Shown: positions 47,152-55,841, numbered from the stretch's first letter. The stretch is DNA of 64,000 nt from Arenibacter arenosicollis (GCF_014397245.1 NZ_JACLHY010000023.1:1-64000), one strand, 5' to 3'. The notes: generated by a model from the letters alone, not told the origin. Numbers and translations: made by a program.

Positions 47152-47589
47152 ATGAAAAATATCTTTCTTGCTGATGACGATGCTGATGATCGCGATTTTT
47201 TTATAGATGCACTTAAGGAAGTAAGCCTCCCTACTGATATCACGCTTTCCAACAATGGTTTGGAATTGATGAAAAATCTAGAGAACTTAATCCAACATCC
47301 TCCACCTCACGTAATTTTCCTGGATTTGAACATGCCTTTTAAAGACGGCTTTCAATGCTTGGAGGAAATAAGAAATACGCCAAAACTAAAGGATATTCCA
47401 GTTGTTATATTTTCAACATCAGCCAGTGATATTTATGTTGATAAAACATATGAACAAGGTGCAAATTATTATATTCAAAAACCTTCTTCATTTAAACTTT
47501 TGGTAAAATCTATTGAAAAAGTTTTATCACTTGAAATGTGGCCATCACCAAAACCCCAAAGAGAAAATTATATTTTATCAATTTCCTAA
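47152..47589 (+). CDS. single-domain response regulator paired with the next kinase
   Basis: 145 residues, receiver only: IFLADDDADDRDFF (acidic pocket at residues 8-11), VIFLDLNMPFKDGFQCL (phospho-Asp), VVIFSTSASD (switch), YIQKPSSF (Lys). It is similar to the 45350-45790 protein and of the same Rcp1-like subgroup. Its stop is separated by one base from the start of the histidine kinase at 47591, so the two are translated together and are a cognate pair. Confidence 0.9.
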   Translation: MKNIFLADDDADDRDFFIDALKEVSLPTDITLSNNGLELMKNLENLIQHPPPHVIFLDLNMPFKDGFQCLEEIRNTPKLKDIPVVIFSTSASDIYVDKTYEQGANYYIQKPSSFKLLVKSIEKVLSLEMWPSPKPQRENYILSIS

Positions 47590-47590
47590 C

Positions 47591-48841
47591 ATGATACGAA
47601 TTCAATTAGCCAAAGCCCTTCGATCGCTTGCTTTTCTAAATACGGAGAAAAAAAAGCGGGCAGCGGAATTGATAGTTGCCAACAAGGAACTTGTTTTTCA
47701 AAACGAGGAGAAGGAAAAAAGAGCAGTGGAATTGTTTATTGCCAACAAGAAACTGGTTGTACAAAACAGGGAAAAGGAAAAAAAAGCTGCGGAATTAATT
47801 ATTGCCAACAAGGAACTTGCTTTTCAAAATGAAGAGAAAGAAAAGCGGGCGGCGGAATTGGTCATTGCCAATAAGGAACTGGTTGTACAAAACAAGGAGA
47901 AGGAGAAACGGGCTGGGGAGTTGATCATTGCCAACAAGGAACTAGCTTTTCTAAATGACGAAAAAGAGAAGCGGGCGGCGGAATTGGTAATTGCGAACAA
48001 GGAACTTGCATTTCAGAACGAAGAAAAGGAAAAAAGGGCCTCGGAATTGATCATTGCCAATAAGGAACTCGCCTTTCAAGGCGATTTAAAGGAAAGGCGG
48101 GCAACAGAATTAATTATTGCCAATAAAGAATTAGAATCTTTTACCTACATATCCAGCCATGATCTGCAGGAGCCATTGCGTAAAATACAGATTTTCTCAA
48201 CCCGCTTAATTGACGATGAATCACAAAACTTATCCGAAAAAGGGAAAAGCTACGTACTGGGAATGAATGAGGCATCCACTCGTATGCAATCCTTGATTCG
48301 CGATTTACTTGGATACTCCCGCACAACTACTTCGGAAAGAAAATTTGTAAGCACCAATCTCAACACCGTAATAGAATTGGTAAAAAAAGATTTCATAGAA
48401 ATCATAACTGCAAAAAACGCCACCATCAAAGTAGTTGGCGAGTGCGATGTGCCAGTCATTCCCTTTCAGTTTCACCAACTAATTCAAAACATCATTGGCA
48501 ACGCCCTTAAATTTTCTAAACCGGACTTATCGCCTCTTATAATAGTAAAGAGCAAAATTGTAAAGCGCAGCGAAGTAATTAGCGATAAACCATTATCTGC
48601 CGAGGAATATTGTCACATTACAATAACAGACAATGGTATTGGATTTGCCCACAAATTCAAAGACCACATCTTCGAATTATTTAAACGCCTTCACGACAAA
48701 GACAAAATACCCGGTACAGGTATCGGGCTTGCAATCGTAAAAAAAATCGTAGAAAATCACAATGGTTTAATTACAGCAAGCAGCGAAATTAATAAGGGAG
48801 CTTGCTTTGATATTTATATTCCTTCGAACCTACCCCTATAA
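47591..48841 (+). CDS. histidine kinase with repeat-built signalling helix
   Basis: 416 residues from the ATG at 47591; the longer frame from 47513 overlaps the receiver gene and is rejected. Residues 15-182 are eight tandem 21-residue units (EKEKRAAELIIANKELAFQN type) that form a long coiled coil. HisKA follows (TYISSHDLQEPLRKIQIF, about 188-205), then a HATPase with HQLIQNIIGNALKFSKP, ITDNGIGFAHKFKDHIF and GTGIGLAIVKKI. There is no membrane segment or sensory domain, so input must come through the N-terminal 14 residues, the helix or a partner. It is coupled to the receiver gene directly upstream. Confidence 0.92.
   Translation: MIRIQLAKALRSLAFLNTEKKKRAAELIVANKELVFQNEEKEKRAVELFIANKKLVVQNREKEKKAAELIIANKELAFQNEEKEKRAAELVIANKELVVQNKEKEKRAGELIIANKELAFLNDEKEKRAAELVIANKELAFQNEEKEKRASELIIANKELAFQGDLKERRATELIIANKELESFTYISSHDLQEPLRKIQIFSTRLIDDESQNLSEKGKSYVLGMNEASTRMQSLIRDLLGYSRTTTSERKFVSTNLNTVIELVKKDFIEIITAKNATIKVVGECDVPVIPFQFHQLIQNIIGNALKFSKPDLSPLIIVKSKIVKRSEVISDKPLSAEEYCHITITDNGIGFAHKFKDHIFELFKRLHDKDKIPGTGIGLAIVKKIVENHNGLITASSEINKGACFDIYIPSNLPL
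47633..48136 (+). repeat. 63-bp in-frame tandem repeat, 8 units
   Basis: Eight consecutive 63-base units encode 21 residues each (three heptads). Units differ mainly at synonymous sites and at a few positions (F/V-Q/L-N start; KRA.EL core; ANKEL end). The unit length keeps both the frame and the heptad register, so copy number changes would lengthen or shorten the coiled coil without breaking it. Confidence 0.9.
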
Positions 48842-50235
48842 AGGTGAGTGACTTTAAATGGTTAACCTTCTTTTATAGCTTGTGCAGTACCGGAAACCTT
48901 TAAACATTTTAAGCGCTTAGATTCAACTCAACGCCGGTTCCTTTAAACAAAAGTCTTTTTATTCATTTTTGTAACTGGCTTGTGTTGTTCCCCTGGCGCC
49001 CCAAATTTAACATTGGTATTCTTTATTACCATTAACAATTCTTTTACCAATTAACTTCGGGCAGGGAATATATTTACCTTATTCCAACTGGGAATTTCAA
49101 AAGTTCCGAGTGCATTGGAATAAATTAGAACAAACTATTTTCCGTTGGTGTTCTGTTCATTTTTTGCATCGCCCAAAAAACGAACCAAAAAAGGCTAGGC
49201 TGATTTTTCTTTTTTTGAAATCTACGGACTTTTCACGGCCGCAGCGTCCAGACCGCTTTCACAAAGGTGAAATGCTCTTTGGACGCCTACCCAAACCCCA
49301 TGTGAAAACCCCTTGATTTACTACTAAAATAAAAATAGGCCGTTCCTTTGGTCTTTCAACCTTCTTAGTTCTGATAAATCATTGTCCGTTATCGAATACC
49401 ATTGAGCAAATCCTAAAGTCGATCTTCTTCCGTCGTGGAGATGGCATGGCCGTTAAGAATTATTGAAGCCTTGGAAATAATTTAGGCCATGGCATCGGTC
49501 CATAAAATCCCAAGATTTTAGGGGCCACCTAGTGAAGAAGGGTCTTTTCTTTTGGTTCGTTTTCTTTGGACAAGCAAAGAAAATGAACGAATCAAGATAT
49601 TCATAACCTCCTTATTCTGCCAGGGTCTTGGCTATATCCCTGACCTTATGCGAGGATGCCACCACGGTTCCTGCCTGAGTCAGTCAGGCCTAACGCAGCA
49701 CACTTGAATCAATAACTGTAAACCAGTGTATCGCTCCCCCCCTATTTACCTATACGTTCCAGTGCGTTAAAGAAGTTTTTTCAATTAGTGCTTTAGACTT
49801 TTCATAAATTCTGAACACTCAATTCAAGTCTTGGTATTTCCCAGGTGAACCACTTATGGGCAGACAGTAAAAAGATGTAATTCAACGGGTAATCCAGTAT
49901 TTAATCGATGAAACAAATACCAGAACCAATATTTATTACCTTAGAAGCTACGAATCTAGCTCTTGGTTGTAGTACTCCCTCCTCTTTACACCAGCGAAAA
50001 TTTTATTTGATTATTGGATCTTAAACAGTATTCGGGTACCGTCCCGTTGACTAGGAATATGCTAAAATAGTTATATGGTAACTTTTTTCGGTTTCAGTAT
50101 GTTGTGCTTCATTAAGAGATTGCCAAAAGTAAATTAAGTACAGCTGGACTTATTGTGTCCTGTGAAAAGAGGAAATTTATTTTCGAAAGAATAAAAAAGA
50201 ATTTCAAATACATTTTTTAACTTAAATCAAAAATC
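48842..50235. other. 1.4-kb non-coding region with repeat fragments
   Basis: No supported gene. 48930-48970 has AACGCCGG.TTC, also near 9340. 49175-49310 is a GC-richer piece (CCGCAGCGTCCAGACCGC and others) without a gene. 49590-49760 shares CTTGGCTATATCCCT, GGCAGG/CAGGCCTAACGCA with 60755-60930 and, more weakly, 62840-62960. Ends such as TAAAATAAAAATAGGCCG (49325) recur at 62850. These look like decayed dispersed repeats. Confidence 0.5.
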
Positions 50236-50643
50236 ATGGAAAACAAACAAAACCTTCAGGTTATAGAGAATCTTTACAACGCTTTCGCAACGGGAGATAT
50301 GCCTACAGTTCTCGGGTCTATGGATCCTGCTATTGAATGGAACGAAGCCGAAAGTAATTCGCTGGCAGATGGCAATCCCTATGTTGGTCCAAATGCTATT
50401 TTGGAAGGCGTTTTTGCACGACTTGGAGCCAACCACGAGCACTTTGGGCTGAAGGATGTTAAAATCCACGGTATGAATGACAATAAGGTTTTAGCTACCC
50501 TACGTTATGATGCTAAAGTAAAGGTAACTGGAAAGGCCTATAATGCACAAGCTGCGCATCTTTGGACGCTTAATAATGAAGGAAAAATTACGGCCTTTCA
50601 ACAATTTGTGGATACCAAGAAGTTGGCAGACGCTGAAAAGTAA
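50236..50643 (+). CDS. SnoaL/NTF2-like protein
   Basis: 135 residues, one alpha+beta barrel domain of the SnoaL-like type: NLQVIENLYNAFATGDMPTV, PAIEWNEAES, YVGPNAILEGVF, KVTGKAYNAQAAHLWTLNN and ITAFQQFVDTKKL. Such proteins are small isomerase-like or ligand-binding proteins; this subgroup (ketosteroid-isomerase-like) has unknown substrates. It is the first of nine plus-strand single-gene units extending to 57.7 kb. Confidence 0.87.
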   Translation: MENKQNLQVIENLYNAFATGDMPTVLGSMDPAIEWNEAESNSLADGNPYVGPNAILEGVFARLGANHEHFGLKDVKIHGMNDNKVLATLRYDAKVKVTGKAYNAQAAHLWTLNNEGKITAFQQFVDTKKLADAEK

Positions 50644-50740
50644 TTTTAATTGTATCAACGTATAGATTACTAAAAACATAACCACGCTAAATAGTGTTTC
50701 AGGCAAACACTATAAGATTTCCCTTTGTGCATGGTGGAAA

Positions 50741-50772
50741 GCAATCGCTAGTTGCCTTATAGTTTGTAAAAA
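50741..50772. repeat. short element, TTATAGTTTG type, copy 1
   Basis: GCTAGTTGCCTTATAGTTTG matches the left half of the hairpin elements at 52081-52125 and 53741-53785. The right half (TAACTTGTTGCTATAGCC) is missing. It lies between the SnoaL and serine hydrolase genes; the remainder of 50644-50934 is unremarkable. Confidence 0.45.
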
Positions 50773-50934
50773 TAGGAATAGGTTGACTTGTTCATCCGTA
50801 TATTGTGAGCAAGAAAAAAAATGGGCATAGACCCACATGGTTATGGCACAATTCCCTGCGGAAATATAATTTTAAAAAATGAAGCTGGTAATTAAGGGGG
50901 TTAATTTTCTCTAATTGTCCGGTCCTAAAATATT

Positions 50935-51984
50935 ATGTCGAAAGAACAAACAAAACGTATTCTTAGAATAGTATTTATTATTGCTAGTATAAGCTCTTTG
51001 TATTTCGTACCATGGATTTTGGTAAAGGCTTGGATTTTACCACTACCCGATACCGTTCAAGAACAGCTTAATGAAGGAATTGATCATGGATTTGATGGAA
51101 TGATCATTTATGTGGACCAAGCAGGGAAGCCACCGGAGTTTTATGCCTCAGGTTGGCACGACCGAAAAAAGAAGATACCTGCCGACCCCCACGCCTTATT
51201 CAAGATTGCCAGTATTACCAAGCTTTATGTGGCAGTTGCTACCGCAAAATTAGTCAAGGCCAAGCGTTTGTCCTTGGATAAAACGCTCGCGGATTACTTT
51301 CCTGAACTTGTGGGAAGAATTGAAAATGCAGAAAGAATCACATTGAGAATGATGGTGCAGCACCGAAGTGGCATTCCCAATTTTGTAGACCATCCCGATT
51401 ATTGGAAAAACCCGCCCACAACCAAACAAGAAACTCTTGATTACGCTCTGGATTTACCGGCCGATTTTGAACCAGGGGAAGATTATGGCTATTCAAATAC
51501 CAATTATATGCTGATTTCCGATCTTATTGATAAGGTGCTAGGTTACAGCCATCAACAATACATAAAAGAAGAAATTCTAATGCCCATAGGGCTGAAAAAC
51601 ACTTACGGTTCGTTAAATGAAGTGAACATAGATGATGTTATGAGTGGTTATTATGTTGGCTATGAGGAAGATTTAAAGACAGAAAACACAGGCCTAATGC
51701 TGGCTACTGCAGAAGATGTGGGTATTTTTTTGAGGGCCCTGAACGATGGCTCCGTGTTTAATGAAGGAGAACAGGAAATCTATTCCTCCATTTATGTGTA
51801 CAAGCATACAGGCCTGCTTGTAGGCTATCAGAGTATTGCAGAATACCACAAAGACATCGACACGGTGGTTATTCAATTTAACAATACCACGAATTTTGAT
51901 GGATACGACTGGAATTTAGCTGAAATCATTTATAGTAGAATTGTAAAAATAGTGAGCCGTAAAAAAGCTCATGATGAGGTCTAA
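50935..51984 (+). CDS. serine hydrolase of the beta-lactamase (class C)/DD-peptidase fold
   Basis: 349 residues. One N-terminal membrane segment (ILRIVFIIASISSLYFVPWIL, near 8-30) probably anchors it with the domain in the periplasm. Catalytic motif SxxK is ASITKLY (about residue 94), YxN is YGYSNTNY (about 183). The third motif (HxG/KTG) is not obvious: HTGLLVGY near 288 is the best candidate. Members hydrolyse peptides, esters or peptidoglycan stems. It stands alone between short repeat elements. Confidence 0.87.
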   Translation: MSKEQTKRILRIVFIIASISSLYFVPWILVKAWILPLPDTVQEQLNEGIDHGFDGMIIYVDQAGKPPEFYASGWHDRKKKIPADPHALFKIASITKLYVAVATAKLVKAKRLSLDKTLADYFPELVGRIENAERITLRMMVQHRSGIPNFVDHPDYWKNPPTTKQETLDYALDLPADFEPGEDYGYSNTNYMLISDLIDKVLGYSHQQYIKEEILMPIGLKNTYGSLNEVNIDDVMSGYYVGYEEDLKTENTGLMLATAEDVGIFLRALNDGSVFNEGEQEIYSSIYVYKHTGLLVGYQSIAEYHKDIDTVVIQFNNTTNFDGYDWNLAEIIYSRIVKIVSRKKAHDEV

Positions 51985-52080
51985 AACATTGCTATGGTAA
52001 GCATTCAGATAGGTTTATATGTAGCGGGGAGGTCTGTCTAAAATCTGCTATGTTTTTCGGAAAACAAGTACCAACTGAGT

Positions 52081-52126
52081 CATAGTTTGCTAAATATATA
52101 GTAACTTGTTGCTATAGCCGTACGTT
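52081..52126. repeat. hairpin element, TATAG..CTATA type, copy 2
   Basis: CATAGTTTGCTAAATATATA then GTAACTTGTTGCTATAGCCG and TACGTT. It matches 53746-53786 at nearly all positions, and both end TACGTT just before the next gene. The halves can pair through (C)TATAG / CTATAG.. Confidence 0.6.
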
Positions 52127-52151
52127 GTATATAATTTCCAAAAAAGAAAAA

Positions 52152-52592
52152 ATGCTTAAAAGAATGGAATTTTCTATTGAAATAAAGGCTGAAAAAACCA
52201 CGATTTGGAAAGCGCTATGGAATCAGAGCTCCTATCGAGAATGGGCCAGTGTTTTCTTTGAAGGGTCCTTTGCGGTTACTGATAATTGGGAAGAAGGCTC
52301 CAAAGTTCATTTTCTTGCCCCAGATCAAAGCGGTATATACAGTGTTATCGAAAAACACATCCCTAATAAAAGCATACGATTTAAGCATATTGGAAATGTT
52401 TTAATCGGAAAAGAGCTACCCATTGATAATGAAACAAAAAAGTGGTCTGGAGCAACAGAAATTTATTCCCTTACAGAGGGAAAGAACTCCTGCACACTTA
52501 CCGTTAACATAGATATCATGGATGAGCACCTAGAATTTATGACAAAGACATTTCCTAAAGCACTGGAGAAAATAAAAAACAACTGTAGCTGA
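52152..52592 (+). CDS. SRPBCC (AHSA1-type START-like) protein
   Basis: 146 residues from the ATG at 52152 (MLKRMEF). An in-frame TTG at 52125 lies in the repeat and is rejected. The helix-grip fold is visible: IEIKAEKTTIWKALWNQSSY, REWASVFFEGSFAVTDNWEE and the C-terminal helix LEFMTKTFPKALEKIK. It binds a hydrophobic ligand by family; the ligand is unknown. The stop overlaps the start of an attC-like element. Confidence 0.85.
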   Translation: MLKRMEFSIEIKAEKTTIWKALWNQSSYREWASVFFEGSFAVTDNWEEGSKVHFLAPDQSGIYSVIEKHIPNKSIRFKHIGNVLIGKELPIDNETKKWSGATEIYSLTEGKNSCTLTVNIDIMDEHLEFMTKTFPKALEKIKNNCS

Positions 52593-52722
52593 CAACGCGT
52601 ATAATTAATTGCTTCAGAATTACACCGCGGGTAATTCAATTGAATTATTTAACTTGCCACTAGGTGGTAAAATCAAAACTGATTTGCCGCAACTAACCAT
52701 ACACAAACACCTTGGCGCTAAT
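52588..52722. repeat. attC-like imperfect palindrome, copy 5
   Basis: Left arm 52593-52612 (CAACGCGTATAATTAATTGC) and right arm 52688-52722 (GCCGCAACTAACCATACACA, then AACACCTTGGCGC) are imperfect inverted repeats, with nested CCACTAGGTGG. The right arm closely matches the arms at 810-837 and 30492-30519. DUF1059 starts 20 bases after it. Confidence 0.65.
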
Positions 52723-52741
52723 TAAAACTGAATTGAATATT

Positions 52742-52984
52742 ATGAAAACAATGACTTGCAGACAATTAGGAGGCGCGTGCGACTTGGAGTTTCACGGAAA
52801 TACTTTTGACGAAATATCTGAAAAAAGTAAACAGCATGGAATGGAGATGTTTCAAAAGAATGATGAACCCCATCTTAAAGCAATGAATAAAATGAGGGAG
52901 TTAATGAAAACTTCTGATTCCGAGGCAATGAAAAATTGGATGAAAAGTAAACGAGATGAATTTGATGCATTACCAAATAATTAA
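52742..52984 (+). CDS. DUF1059-like small protein
   Basis: 80 residues from the ATG at 52742 (MKTMTCRQLGG); an upstream in-frame TTG at 52712 lies in the repeat. The start TCRQLGGACDLEFHGNTFDE matches small DUF1059-type proteins, with two Cys and a His that may bind metal. The rest is helical (KHG-like SKQHGMEMFQ, MREL, WMKSKRDEFD). Cytoplasmic, function unknown. It is a typical single-gene passenger between two elements. Confidence 0.75.
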   Translation: MKTMTCRQLGGACDLEFHGNTFDEISEKSKQHGMEMFQKNDEPHLKAMNKMRELMKTSDSEAMKNWMKSKRDEFDALPNN

Positions 52985-52985
52985 C

Positions 52986-53082
52986 TACCACCAACATTGT
53001 GTCATTCGCTATTTTCAATGTCACGCCTTTTATTTCAAAAGATCTCACTAGTTTCAACAGCATATACATTGACCGTTGTACA
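52986..53082. repeat. attC-like element, copy 6 (weaker)
   Basis: Left end CTACCACCAACATTGTGTCA (52985-53004); right end CATATACATTGACCGTTGTA (53061-53080), which shares GACCGTTGT with copies 1, 2 and 4. The arms are only partly complementary. It separates the DUF1059 gene from the membrane protein gene. Confidence 0.45.
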
Positions 53083-53101
53083 TTTTAATAAGATTTAATC
53101 A

Positions 53102-53680
53102 ATGAAAAGAACTCTTGAAGAACAGCGAATTGAATTTTCCAATCAGAAATTTCTCGCTACTCCTATAGCAGGCTTAATTGTATGGGCAATTATTGGATTT
53201 GTGGGGATATTATTTTCGGATTTTATAGCGGTTTGGGCCATATTTATTGGCACAGGAAGTATTGTATACCTAGGTTTATTTCTCTCAAAATTCACTGGTG
53301 AAAATTTCCTGGACAAAAGTAAACCGAAAAATGAATTCGATACACTTTTCCTTTTTACCGCCGGACAAGCCATTCTAGTATACTCCATAGCTATACCCTT
53401 TTTCTTGGTGGACTATTCTTCCCTCCCAATGACCGTAGGAATTTTGACTGGATTAATGTGGTTGCCATTTTCCTGGATTATTAAACATTGGGTCGGTATT
53501 TTTCACACTATGACAAGAACAATATCAATAGTTGCGCTTTGGTATCTTTTACCGGAATATAGATTTATAGCAATACCTTTCACCATTGTATTGATTTACA
53601 TATTGACCTTATTGATTCTCAAAACAAGAAAAAGAAGTCATACCGACACCGCAACATCGGCTACATTAAATGCGATTTAG
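53102..53680 (+). CDS. membrane protein, possibly DUF7010 family
   Basis: 192 residues with about five membrane segments (near 22-41, 45-65, 88-105, 110-127, 140-178). The soluble start MKRTLEEQRIEFSNQKFLAT and the overall arrangement resemble small bacterial membrane proteins now grouped as DUF7010; I am not certain of the number. Basic C-terminal tail (KTRKRSHTDT). No enzymatic motif. Single gene between two elements, cassette style. Confidence 0.75.
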   Translation: MKRTLEEQRIEFSNQKFLATPIAGLIVWAIIGFVGILFSDFIAVWAIFIGTGSIVYLGLFLSKFTGENFLDKSKPKNEFDTLFLFTAGQAILVYSIAIPFFLVDYSSLPMTVGILTGLMWLPFSWIIKHWVGIFHTMTRTISIVALWYLLPEYRFIAIPFTIVLIYILTLLILKTRKRSHTDTATSATLNAI

Positions 53681-53714
53681 AGTGAGGTAATGGAGATAAT
53701 TAAATCCAACTATG

Positions 53715-53793
53715 TGCGTGGCTTAAAGTAAGCGCTTGTTGGCTTATAGTTTGTTATATATAGTAACTTGTTGCTATAGCCTTACGTTAGCAC
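53715..53793. repeat. hairpin element, TATAG..CTATA type, copy 3
   Basis: GGCTTATAGTTTGTTATATA (53741-53760) is followed by TAGTAACTTGTTGCTATAGC and CTTACGTTAGCAC. GGCT.ATAG pairs with CTATAGCC, giving a clean hairpin. It is flanked by GTGCGTGGC (left) and GTTAGCAC (right), also complementary (GTGC/GCAC). Confidence 0.6.
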
Positions 53794-53810
53794 TTATTTG
53801 AGAAAAAAAA

Positions 53811-54400
53811 ATGAAACGATTAACAAAGATCATAAAAAAGAATATTTCAGGAAAAAAGGTTTTAGGACTTTTTATCTTGACCAATGTTGTTTACACCTTT
53901 ATGCTGACTGTTACAATTCCCAAAACAATGGAATTCTCTAACGGAATGAAATTATTGGATATGATGCCCGCCGGATATGATTTGAATTATGTTAGTGAAC
54001 TATTTAGTTCGCTTGGAGAAAATGGACGGATGACTTATCTAAACAACCAAATACCTGTGGATATGATTTACCCACTACTATTCGGACTTTCTTACTGTTT
54101 GCTTTTGGGATATTTCTTGAAGAAGTTGAACAAATTAAATTCCCATATACTTATCTCTGCCTAATACCGATAATTGCCGGAATTGCAGATTATTTAGAGA
54201 ATTTGGGAATTATCACAATGCTTAAAAACTATCCCGAATTGACAGAGATTACAGTTTATACAACTAATATGTTTCCAGTTATAAAAAGTATTTCAACAAG
54301 TATATTTTTTATTGCATTGATAGTTGTCTTGATAACACTTGGAATTAAATTATTAAGGATCAAAACAAGTGTTAATCGAGTAGACGGCCGTGAGCAGTAA
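53811..54400 (+). pseudogene. membrane protein of unknown function, frameshifted and cut by an intron
   Basis: Frame 1 (53811-54164) encodes MKRLTKIIKKNISGKKVLGL, a membrane segment and QIPVDMIYPLLFGLSYCLLLG, then stops. The +1 frame continues without a break of sense from FPYTYLCLIPIIAGIADYLE to LGIITMLKNYPELTEITVYT and a last membrane segment, so one base was lost near 54145. The C-terminus now runs into the group II intron (RVDGREQ). Without the intron the end would be SVNNV-stop, which shows where the original gene ended. Four membrane segments in the restored protein. Confidence 0.7.
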
Positions 54401-55007
54401 AGCCCACGGTGCGCCTCTCACACCACTGTACATACGGGTCTCGTATACAGCGGTTCGCAATCCATCTTTTCAATCGCTCTTTACACCAATCGAAACTATT
54501 CTGTACTTTTTCAAAAGGCTACAGATTTTCTTGGGAATCGGTCACCCAATTAGCGAAAATCAATGCTCCCATCGTAATTTCCAGAAGGATTGCGTTCGGT
54601 CCTTCCCCACTTGTGAGACCTGTGCAGTTTTATGCAACTCATTTCCCGTAGGTACTATGACCTCTGCTGACTTCTCCGTTATATCAACACGTAATTACGG
54701 AGACCTCCCCAGTTAATGACATCTTCTTCCCTCGATTCCTGCCAGATCTACTGCTTCGGCATTCACTTAAAAGTGTTTCGGACTTCACAATGATGTGCTT
54801 GCTCATCCATCCTCACAGCCTCGTATCTGGTTCCTGTTCGTCAGTACCGAGTTTTGTAGTCCTGCTTCCTTCACTCCCCATCTCACGATAGGCGAGCTTG
54901 CAGCTTACTAATGGTTCAAGGCGTTACCCCTGCCCATAAGGGACTTGCACCCTCTAGATTAATACCATATCTTAGATATAGTAAAGATGCCCATGCTGGG
55001 CCCACAC
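54375..55007 (-). mobile_element. group II intron remnant, RNA part only (no reverse transcriptase)
   Basis: Read on the minus strand, the 5' end GTGTGGGCCCAGCATGGGCA (55007 downward) and GAGGGTGCAAGTCCCTTATG are typical of domain I. The 3' end contains a domain V-like hairpin: GAACCGCTGTATACGAGACC, then CGTATGTACAGTGG, followed by TGTGAGAGGCGCACC, and closes CTACTCGAT at 54375. Only 633 bases remain and no maturase/reverse transcriptase is encoded. Removing it restores GTGTTA-ACAATGTATAACC, a palindromic element arm, so it inserted into one of the attC-like elements. It could still splice if a maturase acts in trans. Confidence 0.75.
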
Positions 55008-55140
55008 AATGTATAACCGCAATTACGGCGGATTCGACTACGTCCGAATCCACTCGGAATTACTAAAGTCAGTGCCAAACCGAAAATTAACGCATATAAA
55101 CCCGTAACTGACGGTTATACGCACCGTTAGCGGCAAGCAT
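55008..55140. repeat. attC-like imperfect palindrome, copy 7 (split by the intron)
   Basis: With the intron removed, left arm GTTAACAATGTATAACCGCA (54371-54374 joined to 55008 onward) and ATTACGGCGG pair with right arm CCCGTAACTGACGGTTATAC (55101-55120) and GCACCGTTAGCGGC. This is the best inverted repeat of the set. The ends GTTAAC / GTTAGC resemble integron core sites. Confidence 0.7.
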
Positions 55141-55163
55141 GAACAATCACTACAACAAATAAA

Positions 55164-55676
55164 ATGAGACTTCCACCATACGACAAATTTCCAAGTATTT
55201 CGGGCGACAATATATTGTTGCGACAAATTCAATTTTCCGACATCAATGACATTATTGAAATTTCATTCTACGACTCTATTCAAGCTACAACATTGACACA
55301 AGCAATAGAAATGCAAGCCAAAATAAATGTGGACTACAACAACGGAAATTCAATACACTGGGGTATTGCAGACAAATTAACAAATAAGATTGTTGGAACT
55401 TGCGGTTATTATCGTGGACTGGACAAAGGCGAAGGAGAACTGGGTTGTGTTTTATTGCCTCAATACCGTGGACAAGGATATATGACTTTTGCAATGTTAT
55501 TAGCAATTGAATTTGGACTAAATAATATTGGACTAAAACGCATTTGGGCTATAACAACTAAACAAAACGAAAAAGCAATAAAACTTATTGAGAAACTTAA
55601 CTTTATAAAAATTGCAGATATGGACGACAATGAAGTAGAATACGAATTAAGACAAGATTTAAATCTAACAGACTAA
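55164..55676 (+). CDS. GNAT-family N-acetyltransferase (RimJ/RimL type)
   Basis: 170 residues, one GNAT domain: start ISGDNILLRQIQFSDINDI, acetyl-CoA loop LLPQYRGQGYMTFAMLLAIE (about residues 93-112, Q/RxxGxG/A), and ITTKQNEKAIKLIEKLNF near 128. RimJ/RimL-like enzymes acetylate protein N-termini or small amines; the substrate is unknown. It lies alone between elements copy 7 and copy 8, a typical cassette passenger. Acetyltransferases are also common in integron cassettes. Confidence 0.88.
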   Translation: MRLPPYDKFPSISGDNILLRQIQFSDINDIIEISFYDSIQATTLTQAIEMQAKINVDYNNGNSIHWGIADKLTNKIVGTCGYYRGLDKGEGELGCVLLPQYRGQGYMTFAMLLAIEFGLNNIGLKRIWAITTKQNEKAIKLIEKLNFIKIADMDDNEVEYELRQDLNLTD

Positions 55677-55689
55677 TGGAAAAAATGCC

Positions 55690-55830
55690 TATCGCTAACA
55701 GGTGTTTGGCTCAATGGCGGGTGACGTGGTTAATTTAACATTCTGTTCGCATCAATTTTTGTGCTGTATTGACAGTTATGTGCTCTGAAATTCGCCACTG
55801 CGCCAAGTGCCGAGACGTTGTACTCAATTA
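55690..55830. repeat. attC-like imperfect palindrome, copy 8
   Basis: Left arm CGCTAACAGGTGTTTGGCTC and AATGGCGGGTGA (55693-55724) pair with right arm GAAATTCGCCACTGCGCCAA then GTGCCGAGACGTT (55786-55820). The left end CGCTAAC complements the GTTAGCG of copy 7's right end, so the GNAT gene is enclosed by matching core-like sites. Confidence 0.65.
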
Positions 55831-55841
55831 GAAAGATTTAT

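Noticed and set aside
47633-48136. Tandem repeat as a CRISPR-like array
   Set aside because: Units are directly adjacent with no spacers and code in one frame for a coiled coil.
49110-49316. 68-codon plus-strand frame
   Set aside because: It runs through the dispersed non-coding repeat region and has a basic, low-information sequence.
54375-55007. Retron or diversity-generating element
   Set aside because: No reverse transcriptase, msr/msd or template repeat; the ends and domain V fit a group II intron.
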